From Clostridium thailandense (GTDB taxonomy: Bacteria; Bacillota; Clostridia; Clostridiales; Clostridiaceae), in contig NZ_JAEEGC010000038.1 in the NCBI RefSeq assembly GCF_019207025.1, forward strand, positions 1 to 57,426: DNA of 57,426 nt. Reading direction: 5' to 3'. Within the stretch, counting starts at the first letter, position 1. Every line of letters starts with the position of its first letter. Shown piece after piece: positions 46,154-55,743 of this stretch. Under the pieces are notes generated by a model. The model worked only from the letters and a program-made list of their open reading frames with translations, made no database searches and was not told where the DNA came from. A program made the translations under genes and the position numbers.

Positions 46154-47966
46154 GCTGTTCTTCATCCTCTTTCATTAATGGTATTTTTACAAAAAAAGAA
46201 GTTTCTATGTTGTTACTATAAAAATATATTTCTCCATTTAGACGACCCTTCACAAGAGATTTTGCTATATACAAGCCTAGACCTGTTCCATTTTTACCTT
46301 TCGTAGTAACCATCTGCTGAAACAGCTTTTTCTGAATATTAGTAGGTATTTCTTTTCCAAAATTTTTTACATAGAATATAACATTTTTATCTTCTTCATA
46401 TACTCCTAAATTTACTTCATTACCTTCTGGACTTGCCTCAATTGCATTAGTTATCAAATTATTGAGCACCTGTATAAGAGAATTAATGTCACCTCTAATC
46501 TTTTTTCTTTGATTGATATTTATTTTTTTATTGATTTTACATTTCTTTTTTTGAATTTCAAAAGACATGAGCAATAAAATTCTATTTATTATTTCTTCTA
46601 TTGAAAAATCGTTTTCTACCTCATTAACTTCTCTTAGTTGACCCTTTATAGCGTTTATTATATCAGTCATATATATCAGGTATTCATTGCTCCTGAACTG
46701 CCATTCTCTTATTTCATTTATTGCTTTCTTTACTTCATCTGTTTCACTGTTATTGCTCTTGATATATTCATAGATTTTTTCTGCATCTTTTTTAATTATT
46801 TCAATTCCTCCAGATACACTCATCAATGGTGTTTTTAAATTATGTGCCACCCCTCCTATAAGCTGACTTAATGATAAAAGCCTTTCTTTTTCAATTAATT
46901 GAATTTGATTTTGCTTAATAAGCTCTAAATTCTTTTTATGCTCTGTAATATCTTTGAATAAAAGAACTGACCCAAAGTATTCATCTTTTATTTTCACAGC
47001 ATTAACCTGAATTTCGAAGTAGTTGTTCCTATTTTCAATATTAACCAATATTTCCAATACTTTACTACATTTTTTTGATTGCTCAATTACATCTAGTAAT
47101 TCTTTTTTATATTTTCTAATACTGCTTTTTTCAATTATATCATAAAAATTTTTATATACCTTATTCGATACACAAAAGCTATTTAAAAAAGTCTTGTTAA
47201 CTTCTATAATATTAAGTTTTTCGTCGAGAATAATAAAAGAATCTGATATGAATTCAATCACATTATCAAAGGCAAATTTATATCTGTCAACTTTTAATCT
47301 AACACCCAAAACACCATACCGATTTGCAAAATACAAAAAAGTCAAAAAATGTATAGGAATCAAAATAGCAAATGCCTTCCAATTATTATCTATACCAAAA
47401 TCTCTAAAAATAAAATTAAATAATATTAGATATATAATGCATGGTAAAATTATTACTAGGTTCAAGGATTTATATCTTTTCATTAAACGTGATTTTTCTT
47501 TATTATACGAGTATATTATTAGGTAAACAGCTGTAAATAAATATGGTACGCTCCATGTAGATAGTATTCTAATATGGTGAACCACTTCTTCTGGTGTTCT
47601 TAAATAATTGCTTTTTATTGGTAAGTATATAAAGCTTAAAATTACAGGTATAAACAATATACCATATATCATTTTTTTATTATTTTTTATTATATCAGAA
47701 CAAGATATTGAATATAGTAGAATACAATATGGAGCCATATAATGAGAAGTTGTAGAAAGTATAGCATTAATAAAATGTATTAAATTCATACTTTCTTTAC
47801 TGAGCTGTGTTACAAAATAATTCTCTTCAAGCATTACTGAAAAAGAGCCTAATCCTGTAGAAAACAAAAATCCGGCTAGCCAACAAGTTGATTCAGTTTT
47901 ATAATCTTTTTTAATCATCACTAGTGCTGCTATAAACAGTGCTAGTGTCGTAAACGTCATATACAT
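46146..47966 (-). CDS. Seven-TM sensor histidine kinase with PAS domain
   Basis: A 606-residue kinase. Seven hydrophobic helices fill residues 1-218, resembling the 7TM histidine-kinase sensor class. A PAS domain follows (about 235-340), then a dimerisation helix with the phospho-acceptor H375 in GGVAHNLKTPL, and the HATPase with the N-box NLITNAIEAS and the G-box GTGLGLYIAKSLV. The signal could be a membrane or extracellular lipid or peptide, which the sequence does not tell. It starts 3 nt after the alpha/beta hydrolase stop and overlaps the regulator, so the three are one operon. It should phosphorylate the receiver protein downstream. Confidence 0.9.
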   Translation of the reverse strand: MYMTFTTLALFIAALVMIKKDYKTESTCWLAGFLFSTGLGSFSVMLEENYFVTQLSKESMNLIHFINAILSTTSHYMAPYCILLYSISCSDIIKNNKKMIYGILFIPVILSFIYLPIKSNYLRTPEEVVHHIRILSTWSVPYLFTAVYLIIYSYNKEKSRLMKRYKSLNLVIILPCIIYLILFNFIFRDFGIDNNWKAFAILIPIHFLTFLYFANRYGVLGVRLKVDRYKFAFDNVIEFISDSFIILDEKLNIIEVNKTFLNSFCVSNKVYKNFYDIIEKSSIRKYKKELLDVIEQSKKCSKVLEILVNIENRNNYFEIQVNAVKIKDEYFGSVLLFKDITEHKKNLELIKQNQIQLIEKERLLSLSQLIGGVAHNLKTPLMSVSGGIEIIKKDAEKIYEYIKSNNSETDEVKKAINEIREWQFRSNEYLIYMTDIINAIKGQLREVNEVENDFSIEEIINRILLLMSFEIQKKKCKINKKININQRKKIRGDINSLIQVLNNLITNAIEASPEGNEVNLGVYEEDKNVIFYVKNFGKEIPTNIQKKLFQQMVTTKGKNGTGLGLYIAKSLVKGRLNGEIYFYSNNIETSFFVKIPLMKEDEEQHG

Positions 47967-47969
47967 ATA

Positions 47970-48941
47970 TTATATCCTTTTATTTATAAATTCTAGAGTT
48001 TCGTTTCTAATTTGTTTTTTATTAAGAACTATTCCCGAGTGGCCACATTCCAATAGACTTCTCTTAGGTTCACCCCAATTTTCCCAAAGTATATCTGTAT
48101 CTTCACCAAGGACATATTTATCATAAACTCCTGATATTAAAAATACTCTATCTAAATCTATTATTGGTTTTCTTAAGCTTGGATTTATAATCCTCCAACA
48201 ATCATTCAAAAGATTCACACTAAAATCGTGCTTACAAAAATCTTCTTTGATAAACTTACCTGGTATAGATTTAAAAGCTGTAAATGCTAAATTATTTGCA
48301 TAAAATAAAGAAATTAACAAGTCAATATCCTTTTCAAATTCACAAATTAAATTTGTTACTAGACCACCCAAAGATAAGCCCATTAATATCACTTTTCCTT
48401 TTTCATTTTCTTTTATATGTCTTATCAAAGCTCTGACATCACTAATACACTGTTGGACTGATTTTAAAGTTCTATTTATATTTGAACTAAAAAAATATTC
48501 TCCACTATATGATGTACTAGGACATCTTTCCATATGAAAAGGTAATATGTACCTATATATGCTGTATCTTTTATTTATAAAACTTTCCAAAAATATACTT
48601 TCTAATCTATTTAGTTGTTCTGATCTCCAACCATGTATCATAATAACATTTATGTTTTCTTCCTCTTTACATAAATTATAATAAAAAATGGCTTTTTTGT
48701 TGCTATCTCCATTTTCAATTTGACTTGAGAATTCTAATTTTCCATTTAAATATACGCCTTGTCTCATATTATTCTCAAACTTTATTTCTGGCATATTAGG
48801 TCTAAAACAAAACTTGTAGTATTCACTGTTAAGTTCTTGAACTTCCTTTTCATTATAATAGAACTGATCTATTTTACTATATTGTTTATGTAAGTCATAT
48901 ATCCCATAATTATCTCCAATAGTTGCTATTATTCTTTTCAA
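47970..48941 (-). CDS. Alpha/beta hydrolase
   Basis: A 323-residue cytoplasmic alpha/beta-hydrolase-fold protein. The oxyanion region is MIHGWRSEQ, the nucleophile S190 is in GLSLGG, and the catalytic His is in CGHSGIVL near residue 302; a likely acid lies in ISGVYDKYV. No signal peptide is seen. It starts with TTG 48941, supported by GGAGGA 7 nt upstream. It is the first gene of an operon with a 7TM kinase and an XRE-type regulator, so its substrate or product might be the kinase ligand. That link is inferred from gene order only. Confidence 0.82.
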   Translation of the reverse strand: MKRIIATIGDNYGIYDLHKQYSKIDQFYYNEKEVQELNSEYYKFCFRPNMPEIKFENNMRQGVYLNGKLEFSSQIENGDSNKKAIFYYNLCKEEENINVIMIHGWRSEQLNRLESIFLESFINKRYSIYRYILPFHMERCPSTSYSGEYFFSSNINRTLKSVQQCISDVRALIRHIKENEKGKVILMGLSLGGLVTNLICEFEKDIDLLISLFYANNLAFTAFKSIPGKFIKEDFCKHDFSVNLLNDCWRIINPSLRKPIIDLDRVFLISGVYDKYVLGEDTDILWENWGEPKRSLLECGHSGIVLNKKQIRNETLEFINKRI

Positions 48942-49080
48942 TGCAATCTCCTCCTATTTTATTTTTTTAATTTTCTATAAATATTCATGCTAAATTCATA
49001 TATTTTCTATTATAATACTACTATTTAAAATAGAAAACTTTTTATTTAAGGTCAAATTTCGAAACCATTCTTCAAAATAT

Positions 49081-49109
49081 TTTAACAATTCTAAATTTTA
49101 TGCTATAAT
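49081..49109 (+). promoter_or_regulatory. Promoter of the beta-CASP nuclease gene
   Basis: TTTAAC (49081-49086), a 17-nt spacer and TATAAT (49104-49109), with TGC before the -10. It is 33 nt before the ATG. Confidence 0.55.
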
Positions 49110-49141
49110 ATAAATAACAACACGTTTAAGGGGGAATTTAC

Positions 49142-50656
49142 ATGAAAATAGAATTTTACGGCGCAGCAGGTTGTGTTACTGGTTCCTGCCATCTTTTAAA
49201 GGTAAAGGATAAGAATATTTTGTTAGATTGTGGTATGTATCAAGGAAGAGATGAAAAAGAAAGAGGCAATGAAACCTTTAATTTTAACCCTAAAGATATA
49301 AATTATGTTATTCTAAGTCATGCCCATACAGATCATTCTGGGAGAATTCCACTTTTATATAAACAAGGATTCAAAGGTGATATTTTATGCACTGAAGGCA
49401 CTCTAGATTTATGCAATGTTATGCTAGCCGATAGTGGTCATATACTCGAATCTGAGGCTGAGTGGAAAAATAGAAAAAGATTAAGACAAGGGCTTCCTCC
49501 AATTGAACCTCTATATACTTCAAAAATAGCACAAGTTTCTATGTATCTTTTCCAAGGATATCCTTATGATCAATGGATAGAATTATTTGATGGTTTTAAA
49601 TTTAGATTTAGAGATGCTGGTCACCTCCTAGGATCTGCTATAATAGAAATGCTCATAGATGAAGATGGAAAACAAACAAAAATAGTTTATACTGGTGACT
49701 TAGGTAATAAGGAAGTACCTATTTTGAGAGATCCTACTCTTATTGATTATGCCGATTACGTTATTATGGAAACAACCTATGGTGACAGACTCCATACTAA
49801 CTTATCTTCTGAATTAAAAGACCTAGCTAAGATAATAAGAGACACTCTAAAGCGTGGTGGTAACGTTGTTATTCCATCTTTTGCAGTTGGTAGAACTCAA
49901 GAAGTGCTTTATACACTAAATAGGTATGTAGAAGATAATGTTCTAAAAGATGTTTCTGTATATGTTGACAGTCCCTTAGCATCAGAGTCTACTGCAATTT
50001 TTTCTAGGCATCGCAAATACTATGATGAAGAAGCTAGTAGACTTTTAGCAAATGGTGATGATCCTTTAAATTTTAAAGGATTAACCTTTACAAAATCTGC
50101 GGAAGAATCTGTCAACTTAAACAAACTTCAACATGGAGCAGTCATAATATCTGCTAGCGGCATGTGCGAAGCTGGTCGAATAAAGCATCATTTAAAGCAT
50201 AATCTTTGGAGAAAAGAATCTTCCATAGTATTTGTAGGATATCAAGCAGAAGGAACTTTAGGAAGAACCATTGTTGAAGGAGCAAAAAAAGTTAAGATAT
50301 TTGGTGAAGAAATAGCTGTTAACGCTAAAATATATATGCTTCAAGGATTATCTGGTCATGCCGATAGAAAAGGTCTTCTAGAATGGTTATCCAGTTTTAA
50401 AACAAAACCTCAAAAAATTTTACTAGTTCATGGTGATGATGGGGCTGTAGCTAGTTTCAATGATCTTCTAGTATCAAAAGGATATTCAACTTTCATGGCA
50501 AAATCTGGAGACACCTTTATTCCTGGAATGATACCACAAAAATTCAGTTTAGCAAGAAATAAGATTATAGCAATTCTAAATGATGTTGAAGACTTAGACT
50601 CTATGGATAAAAACCTATTGCTTGATCAAATAAAGGAAGCTATTAAAGATATTTAA
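49142..50656 (+). CDS. Metallo-beta-lactamase/beta-CASP RNase
   Basis: A 504-residue zinc-dependent ribonuclease of the CPSF73-like bacterial group. The metallo-beta-lactamase motif is SHAHTDHSG near residues 58-66, with further metal ligands in GHLLGS and TGDLG. The beta-CASP motifs appear as the ETTYGDR and VIPSFAVGRTQE blocks, then ISASGMCEAGRIKHHL, VGYQAEGTLGR and LSGHADR. Close homologues process RNA at internal or 3' ends; the exact cellular substrate is unknown. GGGGG precedes the ATG 5 nt upstream. It is monocistronic, followed by a set of hairpins. Confidence 0.93.
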   Translation: MKIEFYGAAGCVTGSCHLLKVKDKNILLDCGMYQGRDEKERGNETFNFNPKDINYVILSHAHTDHSGRIPLLYKQGFKGDILCTEGTLDLCNVMLADSGHILESEAEWKNRKRLRQGLPPIEPLYTSKIAQVSMYLFQGYPYDQWIELFDGFKFRFRDAGHLLGSAIIEMLIDEDGKQTKIVYTGDLGNKEVPILRDPTLIDYADYVIMETTYGDRLHTNLSSELKDLAKIIRDTLKRGGNVVIPSFAVGRTQEVLYTLNRYVEDNVLKDVSVYVDSPLASESTAIFSRHRKYYDEEASRLLANGDDPLNFKGLTFTKSAEESVNLNKLQHGAVIISASGMCEAGRIKHHLKHNLWRKESSIVFVGYQAEGTLGRTIVEGAKKVKIFGEEIAVNAKIYMLQGLSGHADRKGLLEWLSSFKTKPQKILLVHGDDGAVASFNDLLVSKGYSTFMAKSGDTFIPGMIPQKFSLARNKIIAILNDVEDLDSMDKNLLLDQIKEAIKDI

Positions 50657-50691
50657 AATTAGAATAATTAAAAATTAGAAGGATATAATAA

Positions 50692-50844
50692 TTATCACAA
50701 AGAGGGTTTAATGTAGAGGTATAAAGAATATTTTAGGTTTGTGATAACCTTTATTTTATACCATCAAATCTATATTATTCTTTCTACAAACTATTAATAA
50801 TATATTAATAGTTTGAGGTAGGTATAAAAAACTATACCTACCTC
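50692..50844. terminator. Cluster of hairpins between convergent genes
   Basis: Four stem-forming segments occur in 153 nt: 50692-50701 with 50738-50747, an alternative 50719-50726 with 50755-50762, a perfect 12-bp stem 50787-50798 with 50804-50815, and a perfect 12-bp stem 50815-50826 with 50833-50844. Only the last is followed by a T-run and looks like a standard terminator for the nuclease gene. The first two cannot form together. Confidence 0.6.
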
Positions 50845-50926
50845 TTTACTTTTTTGTTGATACCTATATTGTGAGTAAAAAACAAATAATCTATAATATG
50901 AACTATATTTAAATCAAAAATTATAT

Positions 50927-51316
50927 TTATATTATTATACTAAAACTACCACTATTGCTTATGATATCCTTAATTTCTATAAAATTAAATTTATCTTTTA
51001 AATAGTCGTTTATATCCACAGTAAATTGTTTTGAATTAAATTCACATGAATTTCCACTTACACTAAATCCCAATCTATCTAATAATGAAATTATTAGTTC
51101 AGTAGGTCCTTTAGATGAAACATTAAAAACAACTTTTCCTTTATAAAACTTATTATAAGTCAAGAACAGATTAAAATTAGGACTCAATATACCTGGAGAA
51201 ATTGTTATTTTTATTTTATTGTATTCGCAACATATCTGATTTACTTGTTCTGGCATTTTAACACTTTTTGATAAAATATCCACCAATTCATTTAACTCAA
51301 AATTAATTGAAGCCAT
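50927..51316 (-). CDS. Unknown protein, 129 residues
   Basis: A soluble protein with an N-terminal helix (FELNELVDILSKSVKMPEQV) and strand-rich middle and C-terminal parts (KIKITISPGILSPNFNLFLTYNKFYKGKVVFNVS, FIEIKDIISNSGSFSIII). No transmembrane segment or known motif is seen. GGGAGA precedes the ATG, and the frame is isolated between convergent and divergent neighbours with clean signals, so I take it as real. I assign no function. Confidence 0.6.
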   Translation of the reverse strand: MASINFELNELVDILSKSVKMPEQVNQICCEYNKIKITISPGILSPNFNLFLTYNKFYKGKVVFNVSSKGPTELIISLLDRLGFSVSGNSCEFNSKQFTVDINDYLKDKFNFIEIKDIISNSGSFSIII

Positions 51317-51476
51317 AAAGCATCTCCCTTTGTTGCTAACTAAAGGTTAGCATATTTCATTTTTTATTAATATATATGCAAATTTTTATATATTAATTTT
51401 AAAAATAAAAATTTAACACAATTTTTTATATAAAAGTATAGTCATTTTCATTTATAAGGTTATAATAAATTTAGAG

Positions 51477-51531
51477 ACAAATTTCGTAATTTTTTCCTTA
51501 ACTTGTTTTATCCATAAGTTATGAAATTTGT
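51477..51531 (+). promoter_or_regulatory. Leader hairpin before the TM1266-like gene
   Basis: Outer arms near 51477-51489 and 51519-51531 (one G.U pair) enclose a smaller inverted repeat. A TATAAT at 51461-51466 lies just before it, so the structure would sit at the very 5' end of the transcript. It may stabilise the mRNA or be regulatory. No -35 is clear. Confidence 0.35.
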
Positions 51532-51568
51532 TCTTTAAAAAATAAACTTATCAGAGGAGAGATTAATT

Positions 51569-51817
51569 ATGGAAACAACAATTATGGCTCTAACTATTGA
51601 TCCAAGAAGTGCTCATGCACCTCAAGTTCAAACAGTATTAACAAAGCATGGCTGCATAATTAAAACAAGAATTGGACTTCATGAAACCTCATCAGATTCT
51701 TGCTCAGAGCGTGGAATAATACTCTTACATATTAATTCAGCATCTGACGAAGTTAAAGATCTAGAAAAAGAACTTCTCAATGTAGAAGGTGTAACTGTAA
51801 AACATATGTCTTTATAG
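51569..51817 (+). CDS. ACT-fold protein resembling the TM1266 hydrogenase-regulator family
   Basis: An 82-residue ferredoxin-like (ACT/NikR-C type) protein: beta-alpha-beta order with TIMALTIDPRSAHAPQVQTVLTKHG, IIKTRIGLHE, ERGIILLHINS and LEKELLNVEGVTVKHMSL. Its length and the ending NVEGVTVKHMS resemble the TM1266 family annotated as putative iron-only hydrogenase system regulator. No hydrogenase maturation genes lie in this window, so a role in hydrogenase control is not supported locally. AGGAGAG precedes the ATG and a strong terminator follows. Confidence 0.6.
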   Translation: METTIMALTIDPRSAHAPQVQTVLTKHGCIIKTRIGLHETSSDSCSERGIILLHINSASDEVKDLEKELLNVEGVTVKHMSL

Positions 51818-51834
51818 ATTCTCATCTCTAACCT

Positions 51835-51872
51835 AAAAAGTTTACTTATCTTAGCGGATAAGTAAACTTTTT
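51835..51872. terminator. Bidirectional terminator
   Basis: A perfect 16-bp stem (51835-51850 with 51857-51872) with A5 and T5 ends lies between the convergent genes ending at 51817 and 51888. Confidence 0.85.
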
Positions 51873-51887
51873 AGCTCTAACTTTATA

Positions 51888-53036
51888 TTATTTTACATTA
51901 TTTATAGCCGATTCATTACATATTGTAGAACACAAACCACATACATAGCATTTGTTTTTATCAATAAAAGCCTTATCCTTCATGGTTATTGCATCATAAG
52001 GACAACTCTTGACACATTTGCCACAAGATGTACATTTTTCCTTATTTACTTCGAATATAATAGCTCCTTCATTGATATTTCTTTCTTCTATTTTTTGTGC
52101 AGTTAATCCTCTCATTTCATCTGAACTCTTATTAGCATTTCTTTCTTTCATTTTTTGTGCAGTTAACCCTCTTATTTCATCTAAGCTCTTATAATTATGA
52201 CTATCAAGCCACTCATCTACTTCTTTTAATATTCTAGCATATGCTCCTGGTCCTTCTAATATAGCTGCCGTACCAATTTGAACTGCTGATGCGCCTGCCA
52301 TTATCATAGCAATTACATCTTCTCCTGTTGAGATTCCTCCTACTCCAATTACTGGTACTTTAACAGAGTTTGCTATAGTATAAACATATCTTAGCGCTAT
52401 AGGATTTAATGGCTTTCCTGAAAGCCATCCATAGCCAAGTTCATTTCCTAAGTAAGGCAAACCTGTTTCAACATCAATATGCAAACACGGCCCAAATGAA
52501 TTTACTGCTACAAATCCACTGGCACCTTCTTCAACTAATCTTTTTACATACCATCCTATTTTAGTCATGCCTGGGTTTATTTTTATATAAACAGGTTTAT
52601 CAAATTTTGTTACTGACTTTAATGCCTTTATCACAGGTTCTATATCTCTCTCCATATAGTGCATGGATAATTCGATTATATCAGCATATGGAGCAACTAA
52701 TGGTGCTAATTTTTCTATTTCTTTTTCTGTATAACCTAAACTTATAATAAAAGGTACTCCTAAAGTTCTGCATTTTTCATATTCTTCTCCTATCCATTTA
52801 TCAATAGGAATCTCAGACCATAGCTCACTATTTAAAAAAGCGCCACCTTTAGTTTCTTGTAAAAAAGGCTTATGTGCTAGCCCAAGTGTTTCAGATATGG
52901 TTTTTGTTACTAATGCTCCTACTCCTTGTCTTACACATTCCATCATACGCTCAGCATTTCTAACTAGTGGTCCAGAAGCTGGCATAATTGGGTTCTTTAA
53001 TTTAATACCACGAAGATTTACACTTAAATCTGCCAT
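51888..53036 (-). CDS. Dihydroorotate-dehydrogenase-like flavoprotein fused to a 2[4Fe-4S] ferredoxin domain
   Basis: A 382-residue protein. The N-terminal ~280 residues form an FMN-binding TIM barrel of the DHODH/PreA class (LKNPIMPASGP at the start, KINPG, FGPCLHIDVETG, GVGGISTGEDVIAMIMAGASAVQIGTA). The C-terminus is a bacterial ferredoxin pair (CTSCGKCVKSCP and CYVCGLCSTIC), as in dihydropyrimidine dehydrogenase subunit PreA. The likely reaction is pyrimidine or related reduction using ferredoxin-type electrons; the exact substrate is not certain. A 20-residue linker unit is duplicated in tandem between the domains (52071-52190). The start is ATG 53036, 6 nt after AGGGGTG; the GTG at 53045 overlaps that site. 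Confidence 0.82.
   Translation of the reverse strand: MADLSVNLRGIKLKNPIMPASGPLVRNAERMMECVRQGVGALVTKTISETLGLAHKPFLQETKGGAFLNSELWSEIPIDKWIGEEYEKCRTLGVPFIISLGYTEKEIEKLAPLVAPYADIIELSMHYMERDIEPVIKALKSVTKFDKPVYIKINPGMTKIGWYVKRLVEEGASGFVAVNSFGPCLHIDVETGLPYLGNELGYGWLSGKPLNPIALRYVYTIANSVKVPVIGVGGISTGEDVIAMIMAGASAVQIGTAAILEGPGAYARILKEVDEWLDSHNYKSLDEIRGLTAQKMKERNANKSSDEMRGLTAQKIEERNINEGAIIFEVNKEKCTSCGKCVKSCPYDAITMKDKAFIDKNKCYVCGLCSTICNESAINNVK
52071..52190 (-). repeat. Two tandem 60-bp repeats inside the DHODH-like gene
   Basis: Units 52071-52130 and 52131-52190 agree at about 51 of 60 positions and keep the reading frame, giving two 20-residue copies of the type SxDE[I/M]RGLTAQK[M/I]xERN. The repeat lies in the linker between the flavin barrel and the ferredoxin domain. 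Confidence 0.85.
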
Positions 53037-53242
53037 ATAATTCACCCCTAAAATTTTATAGTCAAAATCTGCAAAATAAAAATCAAATTTTTTAATTTCT
53101 ATTTTAATATTCTATAATATATAATTTCTACATTCTTATTTATTTTCCTGCTTAGTAAATAAAAGTAATAAAAAAGATCATACAGTAACTATTATATTCC
53201 TGATTAATGTTATATATGTAAACTGTAAACAAAAACAGAAAA

Positions 53243-53289
53243 GATCATCAAATATTATTTTAAGCAAATTTTGATGATCTCCTATTAGC
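53243..53289 (-). terminator. Terminator of the chemoreceptor gene
   Basis: A 10-bp stem (53243-53252 with 53280-53289) followed on the minus strand by TTTTCTGTTTTTG, 2 nt past the stop codon. Confidence 0.75.
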
Positions 53290-53290
53290 A

Positions 53291-55291
53291 CTATTTAATT
53301 TTAAATAAATCTATTTTTGTTCTTAGTTTTGAAGAATCCTTATCTACATTACTTGCCATATGAGAAACTTCTTCCGAGGAAGCTAAAAGCTCTTCTGATG
53401 AAGCAGATATTTCTTGGGAGGTTGCAGAAATATCTTGTGCAACTGCTGATATCTTTTGAATTTTTTCCAATACTATCTTATTGTCTTTAACTGCATTACC
53501 TAAAGTATCTTCTGTTTCATCTATAAATTTAGGAACACTCTTTACTGATGATATAATGTCTTCAAAGGATATTATAGTGTCATTTGCAGTTACTGCCTGT
53601 TCTTCTAATAGTTTGCCTACCTTATTAGAATTTTCCATAACCTCATTTGTTTCACTGGTTATTGACTTTACTAAACCTATTATTTGCTTTGATGAAATAT
53701 TTGATTCCTCCGCAAGTTTTCTAACTTCTTCTGCAACTACAGTAAATCCTTTTCCATGTTCTCCAGCTCTTGCCGCTTCAATAGAAGCATTTAGAGCTAA
53801 TAAGTTCGTTTGTTCTGCAATATTACTTATTGCATCTGTTATCTTTCCTATTTCAAAAACAGTAGACGATAATCCATTGACCTTTTGAATTACTATATCA
53901 TAAGATTGTTTTATTTTCACAATTATGTGTATTAATTCATAAATCTTATCTTCCCCCTCTACTGCCTTATTTTCTGCACTCTTTGTATTATTGTTTACTT
54001 CTGAAAGTTTCTGCTCTACCATATCAATCTCTCGAACTAAGTTTGTTAATAATCCTAGAACATCTGACAATTCTTCTGCTTGTGATGTAGCTCCCTTTGA
54101 TATTTCCTGGATAGAATATGAAACTTCATTGGCGGCTGATACCATTCCAACTGATGTATTTGAAAGAACTGAAGCCGATTCTCCAAGCTGTAAAGATGCA
54201 TTTTTAACAACTCTCAAAGAGTCACTTACACTGTTTAAAGTTGTATTTAACTTATTTGACATGTTTCCTATTTCATCTTCGCCTTTAATATTTAATCTTA
54301 TAGTAAAATCTCCTTGTGCTATTTCATCCATAGATTTTGAAACTTTTTCTATCGGTTGAGACATACTTTTTCCTATAAATATTGCCATAATTGCTGATAA
54401 AACAACACATAAAATTGTTATAAATAATATTACTTTTATTATTGTTACATTAGCTTTCGTAATTTCACTCATCGGCACTGTAGCTACAAAAATCCACCCT
54501 AAATTTTCATTATAATCATAGGCAGACAACTTTTCTATTCCACCATAATTATATTCCATTATTCCTTTTTTAGTTGAAACTATTTTTTTACCAAAATCAT
54601 TATTTAATATAGTTTTATTAAGTATTTCACTTTCATTAGGATGTGCTATGGTTGTACCATCACTTTGAAGTATGTATATATATCCTGTTTCACCAACCTT
54701 ATTATTAATAATATATTTTTTAGATAATAACTTTAAATTTATTGTTTGCACTATTACGCCTAACAATTCACCATTTTTATCCAAAACCGGTTCAGATATG
54801 GCGAAGACTGGTTTTTTAGTTATATCGCTTTTACCTGCAGGCGAAATATAAATTCTCTTTTGCTTTTTAACTTCCATAAAGTAATCTGTTTTGCTTAAAT
54901 CTTTTCCTGAAGCTCCACCTACTGCATCAAGTATTCCCATTCCATTTTTATCAATTAGTATTATATCTTCGTAAAATTCATAATGAATTTGATATCTTTT
55001 AAATTCATTAATAATCTCATCTTCTAATACAGAATCTTTTTTACCAAGACTTGTTTCAGACAAGTAATCTATAATGTTTTTAGAATAAGACATTTCATTT
55101 CCTATTTTCTCCATTATGGCCTCTAAGTTCTCTAATGATGTTTTTACGGATCTTTCCTGATTGGTAAGATTATTCTTGGCAATATCTGTACTTATTCTAC
55201 TATTTATGAAAAATATCAAAATTCCAGCTATGATTAGAGGTATAATTGAAAAACTGGTAATAATCATTATAAATTTACTCTTTATCTTCAT
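53291..55291 (-). CDS. Methyl-accepting chemotaxis protein with dCache sensor
   Basis: A 666-residue membrane chemoreceptor. A transmembrane helix at about 8-29 is followed by an extracellular double-Cache sensor (to about residue 275; typical late motif [17 protein letters not shown]), a second helix near 280-300 and a HAMP domain ([22 protein letters not shown]). A long coiled-coil signalling domain comes last, with hairpin tip [38 protein letters not shown]. It signals to CheA/CheW. Ligand specificity is not readable, though Cache sensors often bind small amino or carboxylic acids. The ATG is preceded by GGGGAG. No che genes are adjacent. Confidence 0.95.
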   Translation of the reverse strand: MKIKSKFIMIITSFSIIPLIIAGILIFFINSRISTDIAKNNLTNQERSVKTSLENLEAIMEKIGNEMSYSKNIIDYLSETSLGKKDSVLEDEIINEFKRYQIHYEFYEDIILIDKNGMGILDAVGGASGKDLSKTDYFMEVKKQKRIYISPAGKSDITKKPVFAISEPVLDKNGELLGVIVQTINLKLLSKKYIINNKVGETGYIYILQSDGTTIAHPNESEILNKTILNNDFGKKIVSTKKGIMEYNYGGIEKLSAYDYNENLGWIFVATVPMSEITKANVTIIKVILFITILCVVLSAIMAIFIGKSMSQPIEKVSKSMDEIAQGDFTIRLNIKGEDEIGNMSNKLNTTLNSVSDSLRVVKNASLQLGESASVLSNTSVGMVSAANEVSYSIQEISKGATSQAEELSDVLGLLTNLVREIDMVEQKLSEVNNNTKSAENKAVEGEDKIYELIHIIVKIKQSYDIVIQKVNGLSSTVFEIGKITDAISNIAEQTNLLALNASIEAARAGEHGKGFTVVAEEVRKLAEESNISSKQIIGLVKSITSETNEVMENSNKVGKLLEEQAVTANDTIISFEDIISSVKSVPKFIDETEDTLGNAVKDNKIVLEKIQKISAVAQDISATSQEISASSEELLASSEEVSHMASNVDKDSSKLRTKIDLFKIK

Positions 55292-55654
55292 GAAATATCT
55301 CCCCTCACTATTTCAACCTGTTAAAATAAACTGACTTTTTTGTTTTATGCAATATAATTTCTGATATAATTCAAACAACATAATAAATCTAAATATATTT
55401 TAACTAGTAAAAGTTTTACTAATTATTGTAGAATAGAAATAATTGTGCTTGTACAAAAATTATACTAAATTTCAACAAACTTTTAAAGTATTCAAATAAG
55501 ATATTTGCATTTCATTTTAAAATTCTTATATTTTTTATGAAAACTATAGATGTGTATAAGATACATTTAATAAACTATCTTCATAATGGTATTAATAATA
55601 TTACTCTTAACTGCATGCTAATGCATATAGAACTTTCAGCACCTAAAATTCAAC

Positions 55655-55683
55655 TTGACAAAAAATGTTCATTATTATATTAT
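55655..55683 (+). promoter_or_regulatory. gltX promoter
   Basis: Consensus TTGACA (55655-55660), a 17-nt spacer and TATTAT (55678-55683). Start near 55690, with a leader of about 74 nt. Confidence 0.7.
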
Positions 55684-55710
55684 TTAGTAAGGATAATTAT
55701 TGATATTGTG

Positions 55711-55743
55711 CCTTTCATCTATAGGATGAGAGGTTTTTATTTT
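55711..55743 (+). terminator. Terminator-like hairpin in the gltX leader
   Basis: A 9-bp stem (55711-55719 with 55725-55733, one G.U pair) with a 5-nt loop, followed by TTTTTATTTT. It lies between the promoter and the ribosome-binding site of gltX and could act as an attenuator. No T-box motif or clear antiterminator is visible. Confidence 0.6.
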
